Source: Geomonas azotofigens
Lineage (GTDB): Bacteria; Desulfobacterota; Desulfuromonadia; Geobacterales; Geobacteraceae
Assembly (NCBI RefSeq): GCF_018919395.1
Contig: NZ_JAHLME010000003.1
Coordinates: 496,001-560,000, forward strand
Length of the DNA stretch: 64,000 nt
Direction: 5' to 3'
A program made the position numbers and the translations under genes. How positions within the stretch are numbered: position 1 is the first letter of the stretch; the number at the start of each line of letters is the position of its first letter. The notes under the pieces are model-generated. The model did no database searches, had not been told where the DNA came from, and worked only from the letters and a program-made list of their open reading frames with translations. Below are positions 18,278 through 27,055 of the stretch, one piece after another.

Positions 18278-20716
18278 TCATACCTCGATTCTGAATTCCG
18301 CGCCGTCACCGGTGTTTTCCACCGTCAGTTTGCCGCCCATGCTCTTCTCTATGATGGCCTTGGACATGAACAGGCCGATCCCGGTCCCCTTGCCCGGTTC
18401 CTTGGTGGTGAAATAGGGTTCGAAGATCTTATCCAGAACGTCTGGCGAAATGCCACCCGCGTTATCGGAGATGGTCACTACGCTTTTGTCGCCAACCCTG
18501 CTGATGGTAATGGAAATCCTGGCATTGGTGACCGGCTTGTCGCGCAGCGCATCGCGTGCGTTGACCAGGATGTTGATCACCACCTGCGCATACTCGTTGC
18601 GGAATCCCTCCACCAGCACCGGCTCCTCCGGGGCGTGCACGGCCACCTCGATCCCATGCAGGGTTTCCCTCACCATCGACAGCGCCTTGTCGATCACCTC
18701 GCCGACGTTGAAGGAGAGCTTGATCTTGTCCGGGTTTAGATACGCGGAGAAGTCTTCGATGGTCTTGGACATGTGTTCGATGAGTTCCGTGCCGCGGCTG
18801 ACGCTTTTGCGCACCACCTCGACGGACAGGGTGCCCCGCTCGTAGATCCGGGCCAGGTTCTGCAGGATCAGTCCCAGCACGTTCAGGGGCTGGCGCCACT
18901 GGTGCGAGATGTTGACCAGCATCTCACCCATGGCGGCCAACCGGTTTTGCTGCATCAGCATTTGCTCCCTGACCCTGAGTTCCTCGACCGCCCGGATCCG
19001 CTCCTCGGTCTCGCTTCCGAGGTGTTGCAGGGCGCGCTTTAGTTCCTCGGTCCGTTCCTGCACCCGCAATTCCAGGCTGCTTCTGGCTTGGCGCACCTCC
19101 TCCTCGGCTTTTTTGCGCTCCGTGATGTCCAGGACGAAACCGACCCCTTCCTCGGGGGCCTCCGGCAGGGTCGCGGCGCCTATGATGATGGGGACCCTGG
19201 TGCCGTCGCTGCGGAAAAACTCCTTTTCATACGGCGTGTCCAGGCCCGTGGCCCGTAGTTCGTCCAGGGCATACTGGTCCAGCGCGTCGAATTCGGGCGG
19301 AGTAAGGTCGCTCCACTTGATCGCCCCCGCGTCAAGTTCCGAGCGGCTTCTCCCGAGCATCTGCAGGAAGGCGTCGTTGGCGTCCAGGATGTCCCCCTTC
19401 ATGTTCCAGTAAATCAGGCCGATCATGCCTGAGTCGAAGATCCGGCGCAGTCTTGCTTCCGCCTTTTTCGGTTCGGTGATATCGAGGGTGGTTCCGATCA
19501 CCCGTGTGGGCCCTCCGGCTGCGTCGAAAAACACCTGTCCTCGCGCCATCAGCCAGCGTTCTTTGCCGTCCTCGATACCGACGGCCCGGTACTCCGCCTG
19601 GTACAAACCGTCGCCGCCGGGCTGCAGTGCTCTCTTGAGCGCCTCCTGTGCCTGCACGCGGTCTTCGGGGTGGAGCGCCGACAGGAAAAGTTCGTAGCTT
19701 TCCGTTGCCTCAGGTCTCAGACCGAAGTTTCTTTTCGCCTGCGCCGAGAAGGTGAGCTTGCCGGTGCGCGGCTCGAATTCAAAGGTGCCCAGGCCCGTGG
19801 CGTCGATGGCCATCTGCAGGGTGGCCTCGCTGTAGCGCCGTTTCTCCTCGCTGCGTGCCAGTTCCTCCGAGCGTTTCAAGAGCTCCCGGCTTTTTTCCTG
19901 CTCCCTGCGCGCCAGTTGCACGTAATCGGAAAGGAGACCGAACAGCATGACCAGTGCGCCGATGACGACGATGTTGCGGCCGAGGTAAAAGGGGAGGTTG
20001 AACCAGTTCGCCCCCAGCGCGTTCATGGCGACCGACGAGGTCGCGGCCAGCTGCGATAGCGCGGTGTAGGCGAAGAGACGGTCCCCGGTATCGAGGTAGG
20101 TGGCGGTGGCGACGACGGCGCTCGCGAAAAGCATCGCTGCCAGGAACAGCAGCAGGGCGACTTCCGCCTCCGTGAACCGCCCGGCCACCACCATGACGGG
20201 AAGGGAGCGATCCAGCTTCACCACGGCAACGGCTGCCAAAAAAACGGCTGCGACGGCAGTTGCAGCCAGTATCCACGCGGCACGCCTGTCACGTGGGACC
20301 GGGGTGAAGGGGGAGATTATGACGCAGGTGGCCAGGGTCGCCATCTGCAGGTTCACCAGCCAGGGCGATGCGCTCGGCAGGGTCTCGATGATGCCTCGAT
20401 TTCCCGGCAGCGTCGGGAACACCAACAGGCGGAAAATGGAGAAGATGGACTGAGCGAGATACGCGATTGCTATCCAGAACGGGGCGGGATGCCTGAGGAC
20501 CTGGTGTCGCCCGAGGGCGAGGAACGCGACACAGAAGGAACAAAGGGCGACAAAGGCATGAACCGTGGGCAGATACCACAGCACCACTTCGAACCGGGTC
20601 GGCGGTGAAAAGAAATAGACAGCCACGTTGAGTAAGCCGAGAGAGGCGGCTACAACGACTATCACCGCGTAAAGGGGGCGGTCGGGGTGATGGATGATAT
20701 GCCTGCCGTGGGTCAC
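18278..20716 (-). CDS. membrane-bound PAS sensor histidine kinase
   Basis: 812 residues. The N-terminal part (about 15-270) has roughly seven or eight hydrophobic segments and resembles a MASE-type integral membrane sensor. Two PAS/PAC regions follow (about 305-430 and 430-550, each with an ITEPKK- or ITERKK-like end), then a long coiled coil and HisKA with NISHQWRQPLNVLGL, the N-type kinase core seen in cyclic or thermosensor-like families. HATPase motifs NARDAL, DNAGGI and GTGIGLFMSK complete it. It is the first gene of a two-gene operon with the hybrid regulator-kinase, whose start is one base past this stop. The signal is unknown. Confidence 0.92.
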   Translation of the reverse strand: MTHGRHIIHHPDRPLYAVIVVVAASLGLLNVAVYFFSPPTRFEVVLWYLPTVHAFVALCSFCVAFLALGRHQVLRHPAPFWIAIAYLAQSIFSIFRLLVFPTLPGNRGIIETLPSASPWLVNLQMATLATCVIISPFTPVPRDRRAAWILAATAVAAVFLAAVAVVKLDRSLPVMVVAGRFTEAEVALLLFLAAMLFASAVVATATYLDTGDRLFAYTALSQLAATSSVAMNALGANWFNLPFYLGRNIVVIGALVMLFGLLSDYVQLARREQEKSRELLKRSEELARSEEKRRYSEATLQMAIDATGLGTFEFEPRTGKLTFSAQAKRNFGLRPEATESYELFLSALHPEDRVQAQEALKRALQPGGDGLYQAEYRAVGIEDGKERWLMARGQVFFDAAGGPTRVIGTTLDITEPKKAEARLRRIFDSGMIGLIYWNMKGDILDANDAFLQMLGRSRSELDAGAIKWSDLTPPEFDALDQYALDELRATGLDTPYEKEFFRSDGTRVPIIIGAATLPEAPEEGVGFVLDITERKKAEEEVRQARSSLELRVQERTEELKRALQHLGSETEERIRAVEELRVREQMLMQQNRLAAMGEMLVNISHQWRQPLNVLGLILQNLARIYERGTLSVEVVRKSVSRGTELIEHMSKTIEDFSAYLNPDKIKLSFNVGEVIDKALSMVRETLHGIEVAVHAPEEPVLVEGFRNEYAQVVINILVNARDALRDKPVTNARISITISRVGDKSVVTISDNAGGISPDVLDKIFEPYFTTKEPGKGTGIGLFMSKAIIEKSMGGKLTVENTGDGAEFRIEV

Positions 20717-20739
20717 AGAGTGCCACCCTTATGGTCATG

Positions 20740-20922
20740 GTACCTAGCCGCTGATTGCAAACCTTCCCGACGAGCTACATTAGAGCCCGATAATTATATA
20801 CAGGCGGAGGGGGGAGGCAACTCTCAGGGTAAAGGGTGAGAGGTCCGCGCCGTCGCGATGAGCTGGGGTGGGAGATTATGGTAGCGGTGATGACTTGATG
20901 CAGGAGTGGGAAGGAGTGTCGC
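20740..20922. other. AT-rich leader/intergenic sequence
   Basis: Contains the upstream region of the 812-residue kinase (on the minus strand) and no convincing ORF. Nothing else recognisable. Confidence 0.4.
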
Positions 20923-20958
20923 AAAAAGCGGGACCGCTTCGAATGAGGCGTCCCGCTT
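20923..20958 (-). terminator. terminator of the small unknown gene
   Basis: On the minus strand AAGCGGGAC pairs with GTCCCGCTT, followed by TTTTTG. It begins seven bases after the stop at 20966. Confidence 0.7.
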
Positions 20959-20965
20959 GGGCGAC

Positions 20966-21271
20966 TTATCTTCTACCTTTGTAAGTCGAGATCGCGGCTG
21001 GCGGACCCTCCGTCGGATCACGCTCGGCGGTGTGCTGTGCCCACCGCTCATGGGAAGGGGATGTCAACGCGACGTCCGGACCCTCAGCAGGATCGCGGCC
21101 CGGTGTGAAATCCTCGTGACTGCCCTGGCTGAGGCTGGAATAGGTATCCTCTTTCGAGATCCTTCCGGCACTTTCCGCAACTCGCAGACCACTTATCGCC
21201 CCCTGGTGCTGTCGGTCAAGTTCCGCAACAGGGTCGGCGTGTCTGAATGTTTGATGTCCATGCTTTCTCAT
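20966..21271 (-). CDS. small hydrophilic protein, unknown
   Basis: 101 residues from ATG 21271, which has GGGAGG six bases upstream; a terminator sits directly after the stop. That pairing of signals supports a real gene, although no family is recognised. The product is hydrophilic, rich in His, Ser, Pro and acidic residues, with no signal peptide or membrane segment. It contains a degenerate internal repeat, RDPAEGPDVA and RDPTEGPPAA, mirrored in the DNA as GAGGGTCCG. It could be disordered. An antisense frame of similar length lacks a ribosome site. Confidence 0.5.
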   Translation of the reverse strand: MRKHGHQTFRHADPVAELDRQHQGAISGLRVAESAGRISKEDTYSSLSQGSHEDFTPGRDPAEGPDVALTSPSHERWAQHTAERDPTEGPPAAISTYKGRR

Positions 21272-21490
21272 GATGGACCTCCCTGGTTTGCCTCCTGTTA
21301 ACATACCTCGAGCAGGTCATCTCATCGCCATTCCTTATTTTACGCTGATCGTGGCCATGGCTGGGCGAATACTTCATGGCAGCGGGAAAGAAGCTATCTC
21401 CGGCTGATATGCCGAGCGGGATGGGGGGGGAAGTGGACGGGTGTGGGGGGATGCTGGTCCGGGGGCGAAGGAGAGGAGGGAGCAGAAACG
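21272..21490. other. intergenic, no gene seen
   Basis: Region between the small unknown gene and the tRNA cluster. A G-rich stretch (21420-21480) has no clear structure. The promoter of the small gene presumably lies here. Confidence 0.4.
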
Positions 21491-21524
21491 AAAACGGGGT
21501 CAGGCGAATTGCCTGACCCCGTTT
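21491..21524 (-). terminator. terminator of tRNA-Ala
   Basis: A perfect 14-bp stem AAACGGGGTCAGGC/GCCTGACCCCGTTT is followed by a short T run on the minus strand. Confidence 0.85.
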
Positions 21525-21531
21525 GGATCGA

Positions 21532-21607
<76 letters not shown>

Positions 21608-21632
21608 ATTGTCTCCCGCGGATCGAAGGAAG

Positions 21633-21664
21633 AAAAAAGAGGTTAGGCTAACGCCCAACCTCTT
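21633..21664 (-). terminator. terminator of tRNA-Leu(CAG)
   Basis: AAGAGGTT-GGC pairs with GCC-AACCTCTT, followed by a T run on the minus strand. It lies between the Leu and Ala tRNA genes, so they are separate transcripts or are partly read through. Confidence 0.75.
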
Positions 21665-21671
21665 GATCTTA

Positions 21672-21758
21672 TGGTGCCGAAGACTGGAATCGAACCAGCA
21701 CACCCTTGCGAGTACTAGAACCTGAATCTAGCGCGTCTACCAATTCCGCCACTCCGGC
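21672..21758 (-). tRNA. tRNA-Leu (CAG)
   Basis: 87 bases, class II with a long variable arm. Anticodon stem CTAGA/TCTAG around TTCAGGT gives CAG. T-arm GGTTCGATTCC and encoded CCA are present. Confidence 0.96.
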
Positions 21759-21869
21759 TTGCGAGAGACCTACTTATAGCAAAGGAGCCCTTCCTGTGCA
21801 AGAAAAAAATGGCTGAATGATTAACTTTTTTCGGGCGGCCGCCTAAATTATTAAAAAAACGACGGAAGC

Positions 21870-21894
21870 AAAAAGGGGGGCTCACGCCCCCCTT
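21870..21894 (-). terminator. terminator of the ferritin-like gene
   Basis: AAGGGGGG/CCCCCCTT stem with a six-base loop and a T run on the minus strand, 29 bases after the stop. Confidence 0.8.
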
Positions 21895-21922
21895 CGTCTT
21901 GCCGTATTTACTAGATCTAGGA

Positions 21923-22411
21923 CTATTCCCTGACGTAGGTGTCCATGTCGGATTCGTCCACCATGGCCATGATCCGCGCGTACTCGGCCTCGATGGTCAG
22001 GAAGTGGTTGTGGGTCTCGTTGGCGTTCCACAGGAAGATTTCCTTGATGCCGGGGTCGGTGATTCTCCCGGCGGTCTCACGCAGGGCGTTCTCCAGGTGG
22101 GTCTCCTTTTCCATCGCGTACTCGAGGGCCTTCTGCTCGGTGAACTCGGAGTCAATGGCCTTCTGGATCGAGGTCACCCAGAGCGCCTCGTTTTGCGGCG
22201 GGGCAGTGATGAACTCCTCGAAGGAACCGAGGTCGTTGCCGTGATAGGCCTTGAAGAACTGTGCCGCGTGCTCTTTCTCTTCGCGAGCCAGTTGCTCGAA
22301 CAGCCGCTTGGCTTCCGCGTCCTTCATATGCTGTGCGCCGATCTGGTAGAAGTTCATCGCGTTCTTTTCAGTTTGAATGGCCTGTTTCAGTGCGTCTTGC
22401 AAGTCTTTCAT
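21923..22411 (-). CDS. ferritin-like/rubrerythrin-family diiron protein without rubredoxin domain
   Basis: 162 residues, a four-helix bundle. Repeated metal-ligand motifs are visible: an early glutamate in QTEKNAMNFYQ, then EQLAREEKEHAAQFF (ExxH), and in the second half EKETHLENAL and NANETHNHF. Rubrerythrin-like diiron proteins detoxify peroxide or store iron under anoxia. The C-terminal rubredoxin domain of classical rubrerythrin (present in the homolog at 53050) is absent. An AGGAGG site precedes the ATG and a terminator follows, so it is a single-gene unit. Confidence 0.85.
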   Translation of the reverse strand: MKDLQDALKQAIQTEKNAMNFYQIGAQHMKDAEAKRLFEQLAREEKEHAAQFFKAYHGNDLGSFEEFITAPPQNEALWVTSIQKAIDSEFTEQKALEYAMEKETHLENALRETAGRITDPGIKEIFLWNANETHNHFLTIEAEYARIMAMVDESDMDTYVRE

Positions 22412-22668
22412 TCACACCTCCTGTTTCCTTGAATATCATTAAAGTCGTCGGTGTAAACATTATATGGGGTGTTGTTTGGTTGTCAACCGGAGTACCTGAG
22501 CCCCGCAATGCCAGTGGGGAAGGGGAACCGGGCGGCGAATAAGCAAGATGAGTGGCGTGTAATGCGTGGGGTGCCGAGATCAAACGTGAAGGGGGTGTGC
22601 TCTGTTGCGGGTGTAACTTGGTAGCGGCGTTCAGTGCCAGTTGCTCAGAGAAAGGTACGCGCGAAAAC
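22412..22668. other. intergenic between ferritin-like gene and tRNA-Leu
   Basis: No gene with a ribosome site. It holds the promoter region of the ferritin-like gene and a short GC-rich imperfect palindrome near 22500. Confidence 0.4.
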
Positions 22669-22701
22669 AAAAAAGCGCCCCGGCTGTAAAGCTGGTGCGC
22701 T
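22669..22701 (-). terminator. terminator of tRNA-Leu(GAG) copy 1
   Basis: AGCGC...GCGCT stem with inner CCAGC/GCCGG pairing and a run of T on the minus strand. Confidence 0.75.
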
Positions 22702-22710
22702 GTGTTGGTG

Positions 22711-22797
22711 TGGTGCCGAAGACGAGACTCGAACTCGTACAGGCTATCGCCCGCCACCCCCTCAAGATGGTGTGTCTACCAATTCCACCACTTCGGC
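22711..22797 (-). tRNA. tRNA-Leu (GAG), copy 1
   Basis: 87 bases, class II. Anticodon stem CCATC/GGTGG around TTGAGGG gives GAG. Acceptor GCCGAAG/CTTCGGC with encoded CCA. Identical in sequence to the copy at 22965. Confidence 0.96.
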
Positions 22798-22917
22798 AAG
22801 AAGAACCCAGTTTTTATCATCTGCTGCGGTTGAAGTCAAGAACTAAGAGGCCGGTATGACACTTTTTTTCAGGAGTGGCGTCGCCGGGGAAGGAGGGGCC
22901 CGCCTTGCAGCCGGAAC

Positions 22918-22953
22918 GAAAAAAGCGTCCTGGCTCATGGAGCAGGACGCTTT
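22918..22953 (-). terminator. terminator of tRNA-Leu(GAG) copy 2
   Basis: AAAGCGTCCTG/CAGGACGCTTT stem followed by a T run on the minus strand; its stem sequence differs from the terminator of copy 1. Confidence 0.85.
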
Positions 22954-22964
22954 CGATGTTTAGC

Positions 22965-23051
22965 TGGTGCCGAAGACGAGACTCGAACTCGTACAGGCTA
23001 TCGCCCGCCACCCCCTCAAGATGGTGTGTCTACCAATTCCACCACTTCGGC
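22965..23051 (-). tRNA. tRNA-Leu (GAG), copy 2
   Basis: Same 87 bases as copy 1. The next 20 or so bases on the 5' side (AAGAAGAACCCAGTTT) also match, showing a recent tandem duplication of the gene plus promoter-proximal sequence. Confidence 0.96.
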
Positions 23052-23111
23052 AAGAAGAACCCAGTTTGTATCATTAGACGGCAGAGATGTCAACAGCAAA
23101 TCTCTAATTAA

Positions 23112-23498
23112 CTACTTTGCCGGAGCTGCGGGTGCAGCCGGAGCTGCGGGCGCGGCAGGAGCCGCTGCGTTGCCGGGTGCCGCCGGTTTGATCGGTTGCT
23201 GCAACGGCATGCCGCCCATCGGTGCCGGCTTGGCCTTGGGTGCCTTGGACATGATGGAGGAGCCGCCGCCTTTGCCGGACACGAAGGCCAGGGAGAGGGA
23301 GGTCAGCATGAAGATGATCGCTGCGTACGTGGTCAGTTTGCTCATGAAGGTGTTGCCGCCGCCCGCGCCGAACACGGACTGGCTGCCGCTGGCGCCGAAG
23401 GATGCGCCCATCTCGGCCCCTTTGCCGGACTGCAGCAGGACGACAACGATGAGAGCGAAACAGACGATGACGTGCAGGGTTACCAGTAAAATAGTCAT
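23112..23498 (-). CDS. secG: preprotein translocase subunit SecG
   Basis: 128 residues from ATG 23498, which has GGAGG ten bases upstream. Two membrane helices (about 2-22 and 53-72) flank the conserved VVVLLQSGKGAEMGASFG loop that defines SecG. The C-terminus carries an extra tail of Pro/Ala and Lys ending in repeated APAAP units, longer than in E. coli and likely disordered. SecG assists SecYE protein export. It is the last gene of the gap-pgk-tpiA group, a common arrangement of secG with tpiA. Confidence 0.93.
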   Translation of the reverse strand: MTILLVTLHVIVCFALIVVVLLQSGKGAEMGASFGASGSQSVFGAGGGNTFMSKLTTYAAIIFMLTSLSLAFVSGKGGGSSIMSKAPKAKPAPMGGMPLQQPIKPAAPGNAAAPAAPAAPAAPAAPAK

Positions 23499-23576
23499 TA
23501 AAAACCTAACCTCCGAGAGTGTTCGAGAGACTGCCAAAGAGACTGTTTAGCATATTTGCAAAAAATAACCAAGTCT

Positions 23577-24332
23577 TTATTCGCCGTAACGGACGATCGA
23601 GGCGAAAGAGGCTCCCTTGAGACTGGCGCCGCCAACCAGGGCGCCGTCTATGTCAGCGCAGGACATGAGTCCTTTGACATTGTCGGGCTTCACCGATCCG
23701 CCATAGAGTATCCTCACCTTGTCTGCCGCGGTCGTGCCGAACATCTTGGCGACCACGCCGCGCACGAAGGCGTGTGCTTCCTGCGCCTGCTCGTCGGTGG
23801 CGACCTTGCCGGTGCCGATGGCCCAGACCGGTTCGTAGGCGATGATCACCGGCGCGAACTGGGTCTCGGTGAGACCCTCCAGGCCTCCCTGCAGTTGGCG
23901 CTCCAGCACCTTGAAGGTGTCACCGGCCTCGCGCGCCTCGAGCGTCTCGCCGATGCAGAAGATCGGCACCAGCGCCCCCTTGAGGGCCGCCTTGATCTTC
24001 TTGTTCACGGTCTGGTCGGTTTCGCCGAAGTACTGCCGGCGCTCGGAGTGGCCGATGATGACGTGGCTCGCGCCGGCGTCGAGCAGCATGCGCGGCGAGA
24101 CCTCGCCGGTGAAGGCACCTTCCTCCTCCCAGAAGACGTCCTGGGCCGCCAAGCTGATGCTGGTGCCGGCGAGCGCGGCGGGGAGGGCGGGGAGCACGGT
24201 GAAGACCGGCGCCACCACGACCTCGACGTTGTTCACCCCGGCGACCAGCGGCGCCAGTTCCTCGATCAGGGCCAGCGCCTCGTCCTTTGTCTTATATAGT
24301 TTCCAGTTCCCTGCTATGACCGGCTTGCGCAT
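23577..24332 (-). CDS. tpiA: triosephosphate isomerase
   Basis: 251 residues. The catalytic set is complete: Lys in AGNWKLYKT, His in IIGHSERR (about 96) and Glu in IAYEPVWAIGTG (about 165), with phosphate-binding ILYGGSV near the end. It interconverts DHAP and glyceraldehyde 3-phosphate in glycolysis and gluconeogenesis. It lies downstream of pgk, separated by a repeat-rich 169-base spacer, and upstream of secG. Confidence 0.98.
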   Translation of the reverse strand: MRKPVIAGNWKLYKTKDEALALIEELAPLVAGVNNVEVVVAPVFTVLPALPAALAGTSISLAAQDVFWEEEGAFTGEVSPRMLLDAGASHVIIGHSERRQYFGETDQTVNKKIKAALKGALVPIFCIGETLEAREAGDTFKVLERQLQGGLEGLTETQFAPVIIAYEPVWAIGTGKVATDEQAQEAHAFVRGVVAKMFGTTAADKVRILYGGSVKPDNVKGLMSCADIDGALVGGASLKGASFASIVRYGE

Positions 24333-24349
24333 CTAATCCCTCCTAAAAG

Positions 24350-24500
24350 ACAGGTTAAGGTTGAGGTTGAGGTCGAGGAGAGGCAAAAAACGCGGCGCTT
24401 TTCTCAACCTCAACCTGCTTTCCAACGTTGAGGTCAAGGTCAAGGAGTGGCAAAAAACCGGGGAGGTTTTCTTAACCTCAACCTTAACCTCAACCTGCTT
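24350..24500. repeat. hexamer-like strand-biased repeats in the pgk-tpiA spacer
   Basis: Runs of GGTTAA, GGTTGA and GGTCAA/GA-type hexamers appear on the plus strand at 24353-24375 and near 24425-24445. Their complements (CTCAACCT, CTTAACCT) occur at 24403-24418 and 24472-24500. The two orientations can pair, making long imperfect hairpins within the operon. It replaces an ordinary spacer and may tune expression of tpiA. Confidence 0.6.
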
Positions 24501-24501
24501 C

Positions 24502-25701
24502 TTACTTGTGCCCCTTGTCTTCCAGCACCTTGATGCCCGGCAGTTTCTTACCTTCCAGCAGTTCCAAGAAGGCGCCGCCGCCGGTGGAGATGTAGCTGAT
24601 CTTCGCGTACTCGCCGGCACGGTGCACCGCGACGTCGGTGTCGCCCCCGCCGACGATGGTGAGCGCGTAGGAGTTGGCCACGGCGGAGACCATGGCGAAG
24701 GTGCCGCGGGAGAAGGCGTCCATCTCGAAGACGCCCATCGGGCCGTTCCAGACGATGGTCTTCGCGTTCTGCAGCGCCTCGGTGAAGAGGGCCACGGTGG
24801 CGGGGCCGATGTCGAGGGCCATCCACCCTTCCGGGATCTCCTGAATCGGGCAGACCTTGGTCTCGGCGGCGGGGTTGAACTGGTCGGCGACCACGCAGTC
24901 GACCGGCAGGTAGAACTTGACCCCCATGGCGCGAGCTTTCTCGTAGGTCTTCATGGCGGTCTCGATCAGGTTGTCCTCGACCAGGGACTTGCCGACGTTG
25001 TAGCCCATCCCCTTCAGGAAGGTGAAGGCCATGCCGCCGCCGATGATGATCTTGTCCACCTTGTCGCACAGGTTCTCGAGCACCTCGATCTTGCCGGAGA
25101 CCTTGGCGCCGCCCAGGATGGAAACCAGCGGGCGGATCGGGTTCTTCATCGCCTTCTCGAAGTAGTTCATCTCGTTCTTCATCAAAAAGCCGGCGGCCAC
25201 CACCGGGAAGAAGTCGGTGATCGCCTCGACGGAGGCGTGGGCGCGGTGGGAAACGGCGAAGGCGTCGTTCACGTACACCTCGCAGTCGTTGGCCAGCGCC
25301 TTGGCGAAGTCGACGTCGTTTTTCTCCTCGCCGGCGTAGAAGCGGACGTTCTCCAGCATGACCACGTCGCCCGGCTGCATGGCGTCGATCATGGCGCGCA
25401 CGTCGTCACCGATGCAATCGGAGGCGAGCTTCACCTCCTTGCCCAGGAGCCTGGAGAGGCGCTTGGCGGCGGGCGCCATCGAGTACTTCTCCTTGCGCTC
25501 GCCCTTGGGGCGGCCGAGGTGCGAGGCGAGCACGATCTTCGCCTTCTGGTCGAGCGCGTAGTTCAGCGTCGGCAGCACGGCGCGGATCCGGGTGTCCTCG
25601 GTGATGTTCTGGTTGTCGTCCAAAGGCACGTTGAAGTCGACGCGCATGAACAGCTTCTTCCCGGCAAGGTTTTCGATCTCATCGATGTAACGAATTGACA
25701 T
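24502..25701 (-). CDS. pgk: phosphoglycerate kinase
   Basis: 399 residues from ATG 25701, with AGGAGG six bases upstream. Diagnostic segments are the start region [16 protein letters not shown], the [10 protein letters not shown] loop, the GGAKVSGKI segment and the C-terminal GGGDTDVAV nucleotide loop. It transfers phosphate between 1,3-bisphosphoglycerate and ADP. Gap lies upstream and tpiA downstream, so lower glycolysis is clustered as in many bacteria. Confidence 0.98.
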   Translation of the reverse strand: MSIRYIDEIENLAGKKLFMRVDFNVPLDDNQNITEDTRIRAVLPTLNYALDQKAKIVLASHLGRPKGERKEKYSMAPAAKRLSRLLGKEVKLASDCIGDDVRAMIDAMQPGDVVMLENVRFYAGEEKNDVDFAKALANDCEVYVNDAFAVSHRAHASVEAITDFFPVVAAGFLMKNEMNYFEKAMKNPIRPLVSILGGAKVSGKIEVLENLCDKVDKIIIGGGMAFTFLKGMGYNVGKSLVEDNLIETAMKTYEKARAMGVKFYLPVDCVVADQFNPAAETKVCPIQEIPEGWMALDIGPATVALFTEALQNAKTIVWNGPMGVFEMDAFSRGTFAMVSAVANSYALTIVGGGDTDVAVHRAGEYAKISYISTGGGAFLELLEGKKLPGIKVLEDKGHK

Positions 25702-25780
25702 GACTCCTCCTAGGCGCAAAAAAATAAACGAGGGGGGAGATGGCTCCCCCCCCGCAATATGTATTCAATTTCGTTCCTTC

Positions 25781-26788
<1,008 letters not shown>

Positions 26789-26818
26789 TTAATTAAGTAT
26801 TCCTTCACAATTGAGGAT

Positions 26819-26847
26819 ACTAACAGCCGAACCGGTGCCCGTCAAGA
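26819..26847 (-). promoter_or_regulatory. promoter of gap-pgk-tpiA-secG
   Basis: TTGACG (26847-26842), 17-bp spacer and TAGTAT (26824-26819) on the minus strand, about 43 bases before the gap ATG. Confidence 0.65.
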
Positions 26848-27055
26848 TTTTATTCAAGCTTTTCCCGGTATGGTCGATAGCGACAATGGGCGTGTGCAGC
26901 GACTGTTTCGACGCTGGTTCGCGTGCTTGAGACAGGAAGCTTTGTCAGTGAAAAAATCCACATAATAATTGACTTTCAGTTGATGTATAAATTATGCTGG
27001 CGTGGCCCATGATGCGCATTCCTTTCCTCCACGCCGTTGCTGGAAATAGATATAG

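Noticed and set aside
20906-21301. 131-residue plus-strand ORF opposite the small unknown gene
   Set aside because: No ribosome site, atypical composition; the minus-strand frame has both a ribosome site and a terminator.
21923-22411. Bacterioferritin
   Set aside because: Too divergent: no heme-binding methionine pattern and ExxH motifs fit the rubrerythrin-type group better.
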